Source: Bacteroidaceae bacterium
GTDB lineage: Bacteria; Bacteroidota; Bacteroidia; Bacteroidales; Bacteroidaceae
NCBI GenBank assembly: GCA_017631315.1
Contig: JAGBTN010000017.1
Span: forward strand, 248,001 to 312,000
DNA length: 64,000 nucleotides
Reading direction: 5' to 3'
Shown here: positions 28,300 to 37,226 of the stretch, in pieces
Layout of the letters: each line of letters opens with the position of its first letter
How positions within the stretch are numbered: the first letter of the stretch is position 1
Notes under the pieces: model-generated
Database searches by the model: none
What the model was told of the DNA's origin: nothing
What the model saw: only the letters and a program-made list of their open reading frames with translations
Translations under genes and position numbers: made by a program

Positions 28300-30432
28300 A
28301 TGAAACAGAACACAAACCAACAAAATGAAGAGAAGAGCCTGCAGAAGTATGCTCGTAATCTGGTTGACGAAGCCCGAGCAGGAAAACTTGACCCTGTAAT
28401 CGGTCGTGACGATGAGATACGTCGTGTACTGCAAATCCTCTCTCGTAGGACAAAGAACAACCCCATCCTCATAGGCGAACCGGGAACAGGAAAAACGGCC
28501 ATCGTGGAAGGGCTTGCACACAGAATACTGCGCGGCGACGTGCCAGAGAACCTAAAGAACAAGCAACTCTACAGTCTCGACATGGGCGCACTCGTGGCTG
28601 GCGCAATGTACAAGGGTGAATTCGAAGAACGACTGAAAAGCGTAGTGAAAGAAGTGACCGACAGCCAGGGAGGCATCATCCTCTTCATCGACGAGATTCA
28701 CACGCTGGTCGGTGCCGGCAGGGGAGACGGTGCCATGGACGCCGCAAACATACTGAAACCAGCCCTTGCCAGAGGCGAAATGCGAAGCATCGGTGCCACC
28801 ACGCTCGACGAATACCAGAAATACTTCGAGAAGGACAAGGCTCTGGAGCGACGCTTCCAGACGGTGCTGGTGGACGAACCCGACACGCTCGCCACCATCA
28901 GCATACTGCGCGGACTGAAGGAACGCTACGAGAACCACCACAAAGTGCGCATACTGGACGATGCCGTCATTGCTGCTGTACAACTCTCACAGCGCTACAT
29001 CACGGAACGCTTTCTGCCCGACAAAGCCATCGACCTCATGGACGAAGCCGCAGCAAAACTTCGCATGGAGCGCGACTCCGTTCCCGAGGAACTCGACGAA
29101 ATAAGCCGCAGGCTGAAGCAACTCGAAATAGAACGCGAAGCCATCCGCCGAGAAGTAAAAGCACTCACCCAAGGCGGAAGCGGAGAGGGGGAAGCCAAAC
29201 TCTCTTCCATTGAGAAAGAGATTGCCGACTTACGCGAACAGGAAACAGAAATGCGCAAGCAGTGGGAGAGCGAGAAACAACAAGCCGACCAGATACAAAC
29301 GCTGAAGGACCGCATGCAACAACTGCGACAGGAGGCCGAGCAGGCTGAACGCGACGGCAACTATGCTAAAGTGGCGGAGATACGTTACTCGAAACTTCCG
29401 GAAATAGAAAAAGAAAGTCTTTCGCTCAGCACATCGACCGAAGGAAAGGAAAACCGCATGCTTCGCGACGAGGTGACGGCCGACGACATTGCCGACGTGG
29501 TAAGCCGCTGGACAGGCATACCTGTGACGAAGATGCAGACAAGTGAGACGGAAAAACTGCTCCACCTGGAAGAGGAACTGCACAAACGTGTCGTTGGGCA
29601 AGAAGAAGCCATAGCAGCCGTCTGCAATGCCGTCCGTCGCAGCCGTGCCGGCCTTCAAGACCCCAAACGCCCCATCGGTTCGTTCATCTTTCTTGGCTCG
29701 ACAGGCGTCGGCAAGACAGAACTGGCAAAGGCACTCGCCGAGTATCTCTTCGACGACGAAACGATGATGACACGCATAGACATGAGCGAGTATCAGGAGA
29801 AGTTCAGCGTGACACGACTCATCGGTGCGCCTCCGGGATACGTCGGCTACGACGAAGGCGGACAACTCACCGAGGCCGTCAGGCGCAAGCCATATCAGGT
29901 GGTCCTTTTCGACGAGATAGAAAAGGCACACCCCGACGTCTTCAACACACTACTGCAAGTGCTCGACGACGGCCGACTGACCGACTCGAAAGGACGTACC
30001 GTCAACTTCAAGAACACCATCATCATCATGACCAGCAATCTGCTGACAGGTGCCGACCTGGACAAAGGAGAGGACGATGTGCGCAACCTACTGGTGCAGC
30101 GTGGCATACGTCCGGAGTTCCTCAACCGCATAGACGAGACTATCGTCTTCCACCCACTGAACTGGGGCGAAGTGAAGCAAATAGTCCGTCTGCAAGTGGA
30201 AAGCATACGGAAGATGCTGCGCGAGAACGGACTCACGCTGGAGATAAGCGACGCAGCCATCGACCTGCTTGCCAACGAAGGCTACGACCCCGACTTCGGA
30301 GCACGCCCCGTGAAACGTGCCGTACAACGTCTGCTGCTCGACGGACTATCGAAAGAACTCCTTGCTGGCCGTCTCGACCGCAATCGTCCCATCAAGGTCG
30401 ATGCCGTAGAGGACAGAATAACAATGGAATAA
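28300..30432 (+). CDS. clpB: ClpB-type AAA+ disaggregase lacking the N-terminal domain
   Basis: 710 residues instead of the usual roughly 860. It begins just before nucleotide-binding domain 1 ([23 protein letters not shown]). NBD1 has Walker [10 protein letters not shown] and [21 protein letters not shown] full ClpB middle-domain coiled coil (about 250-390) rules out ClpA/ClpC-like shorter forms. NBD2 has [28 protein letters not shown] and [14 protein letters not shown]. No Clp_N repeat is encoded upstream; that space holds array 5. The ATPase rings look intact, so it should still thread aggregates with DnaK, as natural delta-N ClpB forms do. Confidence 0.92.
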   Translation: MKQNTNQQNEEKSLQKYARNLVDEARAGKLDPVIGRDDEIRRVLQILSRRTKNNPILIGEPGTGKTAIVEGLAHRILRGDVPENLKNKQLYSLDMGALVAGAMYKGEFEERLKSVVKEVTDSQGGIILFIDEIHTLVGAGRGDGAMDAANILKPALARGEMRSIGATTLDEYQKYFEKDKALERRFQTVLVDEPDTLATISILRGLKERYENHHKVRILDDAVIAAVQLSQRYITERFLPDKAIDLMDEAAAKLRMERDSVPEELDEISRRLKQLEIEREAIRREVKALTQGGSGEGEAKLSSIEKEIADLREQETEMRKQWESEKQQADQIQTLKDRMQQLRQEAEQAERDGNYAKVAEIRYSKLPEIEKESLSLSTSTEGKENRMLRDEVTADDIADVVSRWTGIPVTKMQTSETEKLLHLEEELHKRVVGQEEAIAAVCNAVRRSRAGLQDPKRPIGSFIFLGSTGVGKTELAKALAEYLFDDETMMTRIDMSEYQEKFSVTRLIGAPPGYVGYDEGGQLTEAVRRKPYQVVLFDEIEKAHPDVFNTLLQVLDDGRLTDSKGRTVNFKNTIIIMTSNLLTGADLDKGEDDVRNLLVQRGIRPEFLNRIDETIVFHPLNWGEVKQIVRLQVESIRKMLRENGLTLEISDAAIDLLANEGYDPDFGARPVKRAVQRLLLDGLSKELLAGRLDRNRPIKVDAVEDRITME

Positions 30433-30445
30433 CATCACTAAAGAC

Positions 30446-30486
30446 TTGCCCCACCAACATACCTTCGTGGTACATTGGCGGGGCAA
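30446..30486. terminator. Hairpin between convergent clpB and alpha-amylase genes
   Basis: TTGCCCCACCAA pairs with TTGGCGGGGCAA (11 of 12), with a second inner stem TACC/GGTA. It can serve either strand; T-runs are short. Confidence 0.7.
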
Positions 30487-30534
30487 ATTGTATCCCGACC
30501 CGGATTTTACGCTCCTAAGCGCAGCAGTAATACA

Positions 30535-32541
30535 TTATTTATATAATGTCTTTCTGCCGCCTTCGATGACAACACCCTTCCGGTTGACACCAGAAACAGG
30601 AAGCCCCTGCAGATTGTAGGCCTTCTTTGACACGCCTCCTGCAGCTGCATCGGCAGGAAGGTGCAGGTCTGTGGTGATGTCGGCTGTCTTGTCTTTGACA
30701 ACATATTTGGTGCCCTCCTTCGTTCCGTCGATGCACAGATAGCAGTCGGAGGTAATGCCGGTTACATCGACCGTCTGCTTGCTGCCCGATGTGATGCTCA
30801 CTACAAGGTTGAAATACTGCTCGGGCGAAGTGAGGCGTATGGTCTGATAGTACCACCTCTTGCCGTCGATATTTTTTGTTGTGAGGATACGTTTGCCGGG
30901 CCAATTGCCATTCAGTTGGTTGTTGTTATTATCCCAAATATAGAATGTCATGGCAGACCATGCAACGTCGGAACTGACGTGGATGGTGATGTCGTGTGGT
31001 TCGAAGATTTGATATACACGGGTTTGGACATTCTGAACCTTCCCGTCGAGCAAAAGGCCAGCTTTCAATGTGCAGGACGACTGGATGTTCAAGATGCCTC
31101 CCGATGAAATCTGTGCACTCTCGGCAGTTGGCTCGCTGCCGTCTGTGGTATAAACAATCTTTGCTCCGGAGAGTTTGCTTATTGCCGACAAGGTGACTTT
31201 GAGCGGTGATTCGTAAGTGCCATCCGGAACATCCATCCAAACCGTATTGGCACTTCTGCTCAAGAGATAACGATAACCCTTTCCGGAAAGGATTTCGGTA
31301 TATTGTGTTCGGCTGACGCTATAGCTCTGCGGTTTGTTGCCTACGACGCAGAGCAATGTACTGTTCTTGCCCGTAACGGTTGCTGCATAGTAGTCCTTGG
31401 CACTGTATTTCTCTTCTTTCGACGATGTGTTGCAGATGCCTGCCAGGCGTCTTGCAAGAATCATCTGCTTGAGATTGTATTTGCAATCGCGCCAATGCGT
31501 GTAGAAGACACAAGGCGTTCCGGGCATGGCAAGCAGATAGGCATTGGCTGCAAGGGTGTCCGAACGGATGGGGTCCTGCTCCGCACCGTTTATGCGATGT
31601 TCGGTGTCGTGGTTCTCGACGAAGGTGACGGCATACTGCTTGTAGTAGTTATCGGCAGAGAGTGGTTTTTCGTCGTAACCCAACCAACGCCAGTCGGCAT
31701 TGTTGATGGCATCGCGAACTCGATAACGGAACTGGAAGTCGAAAGCAGCACTGGTTGGTGTGTCGGAGACATAGCCACGCGAATTGTTTACCCATTCGCG
31801 AATTTTTGCACTGCTGTCCCAGTACTCGCCTACACTGAAAGCAGGCTTTGCATAACAATTGTAGTCGGCAATGAAATAGGCATAAAAGCCTTTCACCATA
31901 TCGTAGCGAAAGCCTGTGTAGCCAATATCTTCGATGAGGAATTTGAGATAAGCCTTTACGCAGTTCTGTACATTAGGGCTCAGGTGGTCGATGTCGCGAC
32001 AACCGGACCAGTCTTCGCCTGTATCGTTATTCTCCGAAAGCGAAATGCCCTTGCCGTTTGCCCAGTTATATGTCTGTTCGCCATCGTCGTTACGGCAGAT
32101 GTCGGAAGGCAACATCTGGTAGGTATGCCCCTTGTAGATCTCGGGAGGATAGTCCACCCACGAGCCACTGGCACCCATGTTGTTGCGATGATTGATGACA
32201 ACATCGGCAATGACGCCTGTGCCTCTTTCGCGAAAGGCAGCTATCATGTTCCGTAGTTGCGATTCAGAACCGAAAGAACTCCTTTGGTCGAAATAATATA
32301 CAGGCGTATAACCCATCTGATTGTAATCGCTGTTGCACCATCCGCTCTGCGGCACCCAAATCAATTGAAAGTAAGGAGCTATCTCGTCTGCCTGTGCCTG
32401 AAGTTTCGGCCACGATGTTTCTCCGTATGAATCCCAATAGAATCCTTGCAACATGACACCTCCGTATTCGGAAGGCCAGCCTTGCGAATAGGCAGACAGA
32501 TGCAACAGTGCAGAAAGACAAAAAAGGATGAGTTTTTTCAT
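30535..32541 (-). CDS. Secreted alpha-amylase (GH13) with starch-binding-like modules and C-terminal sorting-like tail
   Basis: 668 residues. A signal peptide (LILFCLSALLHLSAYS) precedes a GH13 barrel with VIADVVINHR, the nucleophile Asp in GFRYDMVKGF, the acid/base Glu in FSVGEYWD and the stabilising Asp in FVENHDTEH. After the barrel come a chitobiase-type C-terminal module (KIVYTTDGSEPTAES) and a CBM26-like starch-binding stretch (FYIWDNNNNQLNGNWPGK). The end, KKAYNLQGLPVSGVNRKG, resembles Por/T9SS secretion tails. It should hydrolyse starch or glycogen at or outside the cell surface. Confidence 0.92.
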   Translation of the reverse strand: MKKLILFCLSALLHLSAYSQGWPSEYGGVMLQGFYWDSYGETSWPKLQAQADEIAPYFQLIWVPQSGWCNSDYNQMGYTPVYYFDQRSSFGSESQLRNMIAAFRERGTGVIADVVINHRNNMGASGSWVDYPPEIYKGHTYQMLPSDICRNDDGEQTYNWANGKGISLSENNDTGEDWSGCRDIDHLSPNVQNCVKAYLKFLIEDIGYTGFRYDMVKGFYAYFIADYNCYAKPAFSVGEYWDSSAKIREWVNNSRGYVSDTPTSAAFDFQFRYRVRDAINNADWRWLGYDEKPLSADNYYKQYAVTFVENHDTEHRINGAEQDPIRSDTLAANAYLLAMPGTPCVFYTHWRDCKYNLKQMILARRLAGICNTSSKEEKYSAKDYYAATVTGKNSTLLCVVGNKPQSYSVSRTQYTEILSGKGYRYLLSRSANTVWMDVPDGTYESPLKVTLSAISKLSGAKIVYTTDGSEPTAESAQISSGGILNIQSSCTLKAGLLLDGKVQNVQTRVYQIFEPHDITIHVSSDVAWSAMTFYIWDNNNNQLNGNWPGKRILTTKNIDGKRWYYQTIRLTSPEQYFNLVVSITSGSKQTVDVTGITSDCYLCIDGTKEGTKYVVKDKTADITTDLHLPADAAAGGVSKKAYNLQGLPVSGVNRKGVVIEGGRKTLYK

Positions 32542-32567
32542 GGCGCAGAAGGTTTAATAAAAGACGG

Positions 32568-32655
32568 CGTGGGAAGTTGTTCAACTTAACACGTTAAATC
32601 GGCCAATTAGGCACGTTAAATTGAGCAACTTCCCACGTTATGTATTTTGATGTGA
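32568..32655 (+). repeat. 22-bp phased array 6 (CACGTTAA family, 4 units) with a 12-bp inverted repeat
   Basis: Units at 32568, 32590, 32612 and 32634. The last three begin CACGTTA; the first (CGTGGGAAGTTG) is the exact complement of 32626-32637 (CAACTTCCCACG), so the array can fold into a hairpin. It fills the 114 nt between the C69 dipeptidase stop and the amylase start. Confidence 0.75.
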
Positions 32656-34305
32656 TTAGGGTATTTGGTAACGGTTGCCTGCCTGCTTGATAATCTCGCG
32701 CTTGAAACGTTCGGGATATCCCGGGCGAAGCACAGGACGAGGATTGCCACCAGGTGTCTTCTCGTACTGTCCATTCTCATCCATACGCTTGACAGACATA
32801 TCGTTGTACTTGACGATGATAAGTTGAGCCAACTGATTCCATTCGTCCATCATTGCGCTGGCTATGCGATGGCTGTAGGCCGAAAGATATTTTATGGCCT
32901 CACTCTCGCTCATGGCTGCAGCCTTGCTCTCAATGTCGCTTTGCAAGGAATTATAATCGTTCTCCAGGCGGTCGCGAACCTTTTGCAGTTCGGGGAAAAG
33001 AAGATTGTAGCGCAGATAAACCATGTTGCTCACCCAGTTCTGTACCCAATAAGCAGAACGAGTGGAGAAATGGAATGCATCGGCAGTCTTCTCGTCGTAA
33101 CACTCGGGAGCTTGCTGTGTGTAACAATAGACAGGTGTAAAGGCCACCATGTTCGCCTCGTCGTTGGCAAACCATGTAACACCACCAATATGATTGGGCA
33201 ACCAAGAGCGCATCTGGCTCACATAGACACAAGCAGACTGCTGAGTGCTGATAGGACGTTCGTTGAAGTACTTCTTACCATCGACCTCGAAACTCAGTGG
33301 GGTAGGGCGATAAGGCATTTCCCAAGCACCCATTCCTATGTCGTCGGTCAACGACAAGGGGGTTCCTTCGTAGTGGTCGCGCATCATGTCCTTAACATCC
33401 TGAACAGAAAGAAGCGACTTTGGTTTTACGTAAAGCGGTATAACATTGCCCTTCGTGTCGCCCATAGCATAAGAAAGATATGGGTTCATATCCTCTGCCG
33501 CCCATTTGTTGAAGTAACTCCAAACACGTGCCTCACAATAACGAAGTGCACCAAAGTCGGCAGGAGCATAAGCATCTGCAAACGAGAAGTCTTCATCTTT
33601 ACCATTGAAGTATCCCTTCTCTCGTGCAAAGTCGATAACATCCTTCGAATAGAGGCAGTTCTTTTTGTCCTTTAATGGAAACTTATGGATACGCGATTGG
33701 TTGGCATGAGCACTGATGCAATCATCGGGGATACGTACAGCAACCCACACAGTTCCCTTGCGGCCAGGACCTTTACCTATCATATCCAAAATCCAAACTT
33801 CATTAGGATCTGCAATGGTAAAGCTCTCGCCACCGCTCTCGTAACCATACTTTTCGGTCAGTTCCGTCATAACCTTAATAGCCTCTCGGGCATTCTTGGC
33901 ACGCTGAAGGGTAAGTTCCATAAGCGAACCATAGTCAATAACTCCGCTGACAGTATCTACCAATTCCTCTCGTCCGCCCCAAGTCGTTTCGTGAATCGTC
34001 AGTTGAAACTCGTTCATCAGACCGACGATACCGTATGTGTGGGCAACCTCCGGAATCTCACCAAGATAGTTGTTACTCTCGTAATGATAGATGGGGTGCA
34101 TCGTTCCTGCAGGATGATCTGCAGCCGGAATGACACGCAAAGAGGCATAAGCCCCATAGTCGTCGCAACTATAAGAGACAATGACACTGCCATCCTTCGA
34201 GGCTTTCTTGCCAACAATCAAGTTCGTACAGGCAGATGCCTCATTCTGTTTGCCTCCAAAGGCAACGAGCAAAGCACTTACGAATAATACAAGTGTTTTC
34301 TTCAT
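32656..34305 (-). CDS. C69-family dipeptidase, secreted
   Basis: 549 residues. A signal peptide ends before Cys26, the expected N-terminal nucleophile of this Ntn-hydrolase family (SACTNLIVGKKASKDGS). Other family blocks are GIVGLMNEFQLTIHETTWGG, ESFTIADPNEVWILDM, VAVRIPDDCISAHANQ and STQQSACVYVSQMRSWLP. These enzymes remove dipeptides or amino acids from peptides after self-maturation. It is 6 nt downstream of nadC and likely in the pepD-to-dipeptidase run, next to a second peptidase, pepD. Confidence 0.9.
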   Translation of the reverse strand: MKKTLVLFVSALLVAFGGKQNEASACTNLIVGKKASKDGSVIVSYSCDDYGAYASLRVIPAADHPAGTMHPIYHYESNNYLGEIPEVAHTYGIVGLMNEFQLTIHETTWGGREELVDTVSGVIDYGSLMELTLQRAKNAREAIKVMTELTEKYGYESGGESFTIADPNEVWILDMIGKGPGRKGTVWVAVRIPDDCISAHANQSRIHKFPLKDKKNCLYSKDVIDFAREKGYFNGKDEDFSFADAYAPADFGALRYCEARVWSYFNKWAAEDMNPYLSYAMGDTKGNVIPLYVKPKSLLSVQDVKDMMRDHYEGTPLSLTDDIGMGAWEMPYRPTPLSFEVDGKKYFNERPISTQQSACVYVSQMRSWLPNHIGGVTWFANDEANMVAFTPVYCYTQQAPECYDEKTADAFHFSTRSAYWVQNWVSNMVYLRYNLLFPELQKVRDRLENDYNSLQSDIESKAAAMSESEAIKYLSAYSHRIASAMMDEWNQLAQLIIVKYNDMSVKRMDENGQYEKTPGGNPRPVLRPGYPERFKREIIKQAGNRYQIP

Positions 34306-34311
34306 GATGTG

Positions 34312-35187
34312 TTATTTGATTATCAATTTATCGCTGCCAGCAGCCTTAAAACTCATATCAAGTCCCTTTACGCTATGGGTGAGTGCGCCGAACGAAATGA
34401 AGTCAACGCCGGCTTTGGCATAGGGGAGCATCGTATCGAAAGTAATACCACCGCTTGATTCTGTTTCACATCGGCCGGCAACTATCTCCACTGCCTTCTT
34501 GGTGTCTTCTGGTGTAAAGTTGTCAAACATGATGCGGTCGCAACCTTCAGCAAGGGCCTCGTCCAACTCCTTCCAGTTTCTAACCTCACACTCAATCTTC
34601 AGATTCTTACCTTTCTCCTTCAAATACTGCTTGGCACGGGAGATCGCATTGTGTACACCACCACAGAAGTCGATGTGATTGTCCTTGAGCAGAATCATGT
34701 CGAAGAGTCCTATGCGATGATTCATACCGCCGCCAATCTTCACGGCCTCTTTCTCCAGCATACGCATACCGGGAGTTGTCTTTCGCGTATCAAGAACACG
34801 CGTCTTTGTTCCGGCATCGATAAGAACCTGCTGATAACGATGTGTCATTGTGGCAATGCCACTCATACGCTGAAGAATGTTAAGCATGAGACGTTCCGTC
34901 TGCAAAAGGCTCTGTACCTTGCCCTTAACACTCACCACAATATCGCCTGGCTTAACGTGTGCACCATCTTCGATATATGTTTCGATCTCCAGTTCGGGAT
35001 CGAAACGATGGAACACCTGCTTGGCAATCTCAATTCCGGCAAAGATGCCTTCCTCCTTGATGAGTAACTTACTTTCACCCATCTCGGTTTCTGGTATGCA
35101 ACAAAGTGTTGTGTGGTCACCATCGCCAATGTCTTCGGCAAAAGACAGATCGATAAGTCTGTCGTTGAGTTCTTCTACTGTAAGCAT
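34312..35187 (-). CDS. nadC: Nicotinate-nucleotide pyrophosphorylase (carboxylating)
   Basis: 291 residues of quinolinate phosphoribosyltransferase. Family blocks include EDIGDGDHTT, LLNILQRMSGIATMTHRY, VLDTRKTTPGMRMLEKEAVKIGGGMNHRIGLFDMILLKDNH (seen as TRKTTPGMR and KIGGGMNHR), IECEVRNWKELDEAL and ESSGGIT. It makes NaMN from quinolinate and PRPP in de novo NAD synthesis. No nadA or nadB is adjacent. It follows rlmH by 45 nt. Confidence 0.96.
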   Translation of the reverse strand: MLTVEELNDRLIDLSFAEDIGDGDHTTLCCIPETEMGESKLLIKEEGIFAGIEIAKQVFHRFDPELEIETYIEDGAHVKPGDIVVSVKGKVQSLLQTERLMLNILQRMSGIATMTHRYQQVLIDAGTKTRVLDTRKTTPGMRMLEKEAVKIGGGMNHRIGLFDMILLKDNHIDFCGGVHNAISRAKQYLKEKGKNLKIECEVRNWKELDEALAEGCDRIMFDNFTPEDTKKAVEIVAGRCETESSGGITFDTMLPYAKAGVDFISFGALTHSVKGLDMSFKAAGSDKLIIK

Positions 35188-35232
35188 AGTATGTAAATCT
35201 AAATTATTTTATTCTAAATTGGTTTTCTTCAC

Positions 35233-35706
35233 CTATTCGTGATGATAAGGTTCGCCATTCAAGATTGTCATTGCACGATATATCTGCTCCACAAAGAACA
35301 TACGAATCATCTGATGGGAGAGTGTCATGCGGCTGAGACTGATTTCTTCATTACCTTTTTGATGTATGGCATCTGAAAAGCCATAAGGTCCTCCCACTAT
35401 GAAAACGAGACGTTTTGGTCCTGCTGCCATCTTCTTTTGCATCCAAGAAGCGAAGTCCATGCTGCTTCGTTCGCTGCCATGTTCATCTAGAAGCACTATA
35501 TAATCTCCAGGCTGAAGGTTTTTCTGTATCAGTTCGCCCTCACGTTTCTTCTGTTCGTCTTGACTGAGTCCTTTCGTATTCTTGAGTTCTGGGATGACTT
35601 CCACAGTAAATGGGATATAGTGACGAATGCGCTCAATGTACTCCTGAGTGATTGCTTCGAAACGTTTATCGGTGGTTTTCCCCACTACAATCAGCACGCC
35701 TTTCAC
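35233..35706 (-). CDS. rlmH: 23S rRNA (pseudouridine1915-N3)-methyltransferase
   Basis: 157 residues, full length for this SPOUT methyltransferase. The knotted SAM site is visible as FIVGGPYGFSDAIHQKG, and the C-terminus carries the signature LSLS-type MTLSHQMIRMFFVEQIYRA and the terminal GEPYHHE. It methylates pseudouridine 1915 in helix 69 of mature 70S ribosomes. Its start overlaps the upstream beta-helix lipoprotein stop by 4 nt. Confidence 0.96.
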   Translation of the reverse strand: MKGVLIVVGKTTDKRFEAITQEYIERIRHYIPFTVEVIPELKNTKGLSQDEQKKREGELIQKNLQPGDYIVLLDEHGSERSSMDFASWMQKKMAAGPKRLVFIVGGPYGFSDAIHQKGNEEISLSRMTLSHQMIRMFFVEQIYRAMTILNGEPYHHE

Positions 35707-37193
35707 TGCGTTACCTCCTCTTCTTTTGGTGCAACATATTCATAGCAACCAGCATCGGGTCCTTCGTCATCGAGTCGGCTTATACCTTTCATGTCGTAAA
35801 CCGGCACGTCGGGATATGATTTGTCTGCAAGAGAACGTATTTGGCTTTCTGCCTTTGGGGTGAAATCATAGATGAAGTTTTCTGTATCGAAGAGGGTAAA
35901 ATTTTCATCACGAACAAGTTTCTCTTCATCTTCCGATTCCTTATCCCGATCGAAGATGCAGCCCACAAAGTGTTCTATGTCATCAACAATAGGTGTATTG
36001 AGGAAGCAATGATGGAAGAGATAGTTGCACGAGCCATCACTCGGAATGTTCTCACCCATGATAACATCTTCGCCATAACCGGTGATGACACTGTTTATGA
36101 AATGTGCTTTACGCAGTAATCCGTATTCTTCGCCTTCGGCACAACTGACAAGATTCAAGGCATTTCCTCTGTTTGCAGTAAAAGGATAGAATTGTGCTAC
36201 GGTGCAATAAATGAATGTGTGTGAGCCTCCGTTCAAGTTAACTGTATGTCCGAGCGTGTTGCTTATTTGCGTGTTTGTGACTTTGCTGACGCAGTTGTTG
36301 AACTGCAGGCCGTCGCCACCGATATTATGCAGAACGGAACAATCGATTGTCACAGAGGGTTTTGTTTCGTCTGGCACAAGTTCTTGAGTGTCTTCGCAGA
36401 TGATGCCGAAGCAAGAGCTGTGCAAGTCGCAATGGAACAGTTCGTTGCCATAACTGCCACGATGAATGATGATGCCTTCCCAACGACTGGGTGTATTGTC
36501 GTAAAGGAGGTAATCGAACATATGGTCCATTCGGTCTCCTCGTAATACGACCGGTTTTTCAAGACTTCCCTTGACAAGCAATTTACCATAGACATGCAGC
36601 GCAGCCTTGTCGTGGAACATGAGTGTTGTGCCTTCGGTGAGTGTTAGTGTTGCTCCTTGCTTTACGACAAGTGAGTCGTAAATAACATAAGGTTTGTCCG
36701 TTAGGAGTGTCTCGTCGGAATCGATGATTATTCCATCTCGTTCAATGTATGCATCGATGGCACCACCGGAAAGGACGACCGACTGCTGCGCGCCGTTCTC
36801 AAGTGTGAAGAGTAGCCTGTCTTTGAAATAGAGTGGTTCGTTTGTTCCTACCTCGGGAGGGGTCATTTCTATGCGAATGACAAGGCTGTCGTGGCGTAAC
36901 ACTTCGAAGTTGTGCCATATACCGCCTGACAAAAATCGTCCGTCCACATTGACACGGAAATGGCTGGCTGCGCCATTCTCGAGTTGAATGGTGTTGATGC
37001 GCATGCCATTCCCATTGTTGTTGAAAGCGTATAATGTCTTCGTGCTGCTGGGAATTGTGCTGATGAGCGTATCGAAGGCAATGGTGTCGTGCGAAAAGGC
37101 AAGACGATAGTCGGGATTGTCCGAGAAACTTTCGTAGTCGGAGCAAGCAACTGCCAGCAACGTCAGCAGGGGCAGGAGAAACTTTATTCTCAT
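35703..37193 (-). CDS. Lipoprotein with right-handed parallel beta-helix
   Basis: 496 residues. The lipobox is LAVACS (Cys17). The first part (about 25-150) is an Ig-like beta domain. From about 165 on, repeated short strands (GATLTLTEGTTLMFHDKAALHV then GKLLVKGSL, seen as TLTEGTTLMFHDKAALHVYG, followed by HNIGGDGLQFNNC, NTLGHTVNLNGGSHTFIYC) are typical of right-handed beta-helix proteins that bind or cleave polysaccharides. The C-terminus has the DEGPDAGCYEY ending common in Bacteroidetes surface lipoproteins of this kind. No catalytic residues are identified. Confidence 0.82.
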   Translation of the reverse strand: MRIKFLLPLLTLLAVACSDYESFSDNPDYRLAFSHDTIAFDTLISTIPSSTKTLYAFNNNGNGMRINTIQLENGAASHFRVNVDGRFLSGGIWHNFEVLRHDSLVIRIEMTPPEVGTNEPLYFKDRLLFTLENGAQQSVVLSGGAIDAYIERDGIIIDSDETLLTDKPYVIYDSLVVKQGATLTLTEGTTLMFHDKAALHVYGKLLVKGSLEKPVVLRGDRMDHMFDYLLYDNTPSRWEGIIIHRGSYGNELFHCDLHSSCFGIICEDTQELVPDETKPSVTIDCSVLHNIGGDGLQFNNCVSKVTNTQISNTLGHTVNLNGGSHTFIYCTVAQFYPFTANRGNALNLVSCAEGEEYGLLRKAHFINSVITGYGEDVIMGENIPSDGSCNYLFHHCFLNTPIVDDIEHFVGCIFDRDKESEDEEKLVRDENFTLFDTENFIYDFTPKAESQIRSLADKSYPDVPVYDMKGISRLDDEGPDAGCYEYVAPKEEEVTQ

Positions 37194-37226
37194 TCGTTTT
37201 GTCGTTATGACGTAAATGATGTGTCG

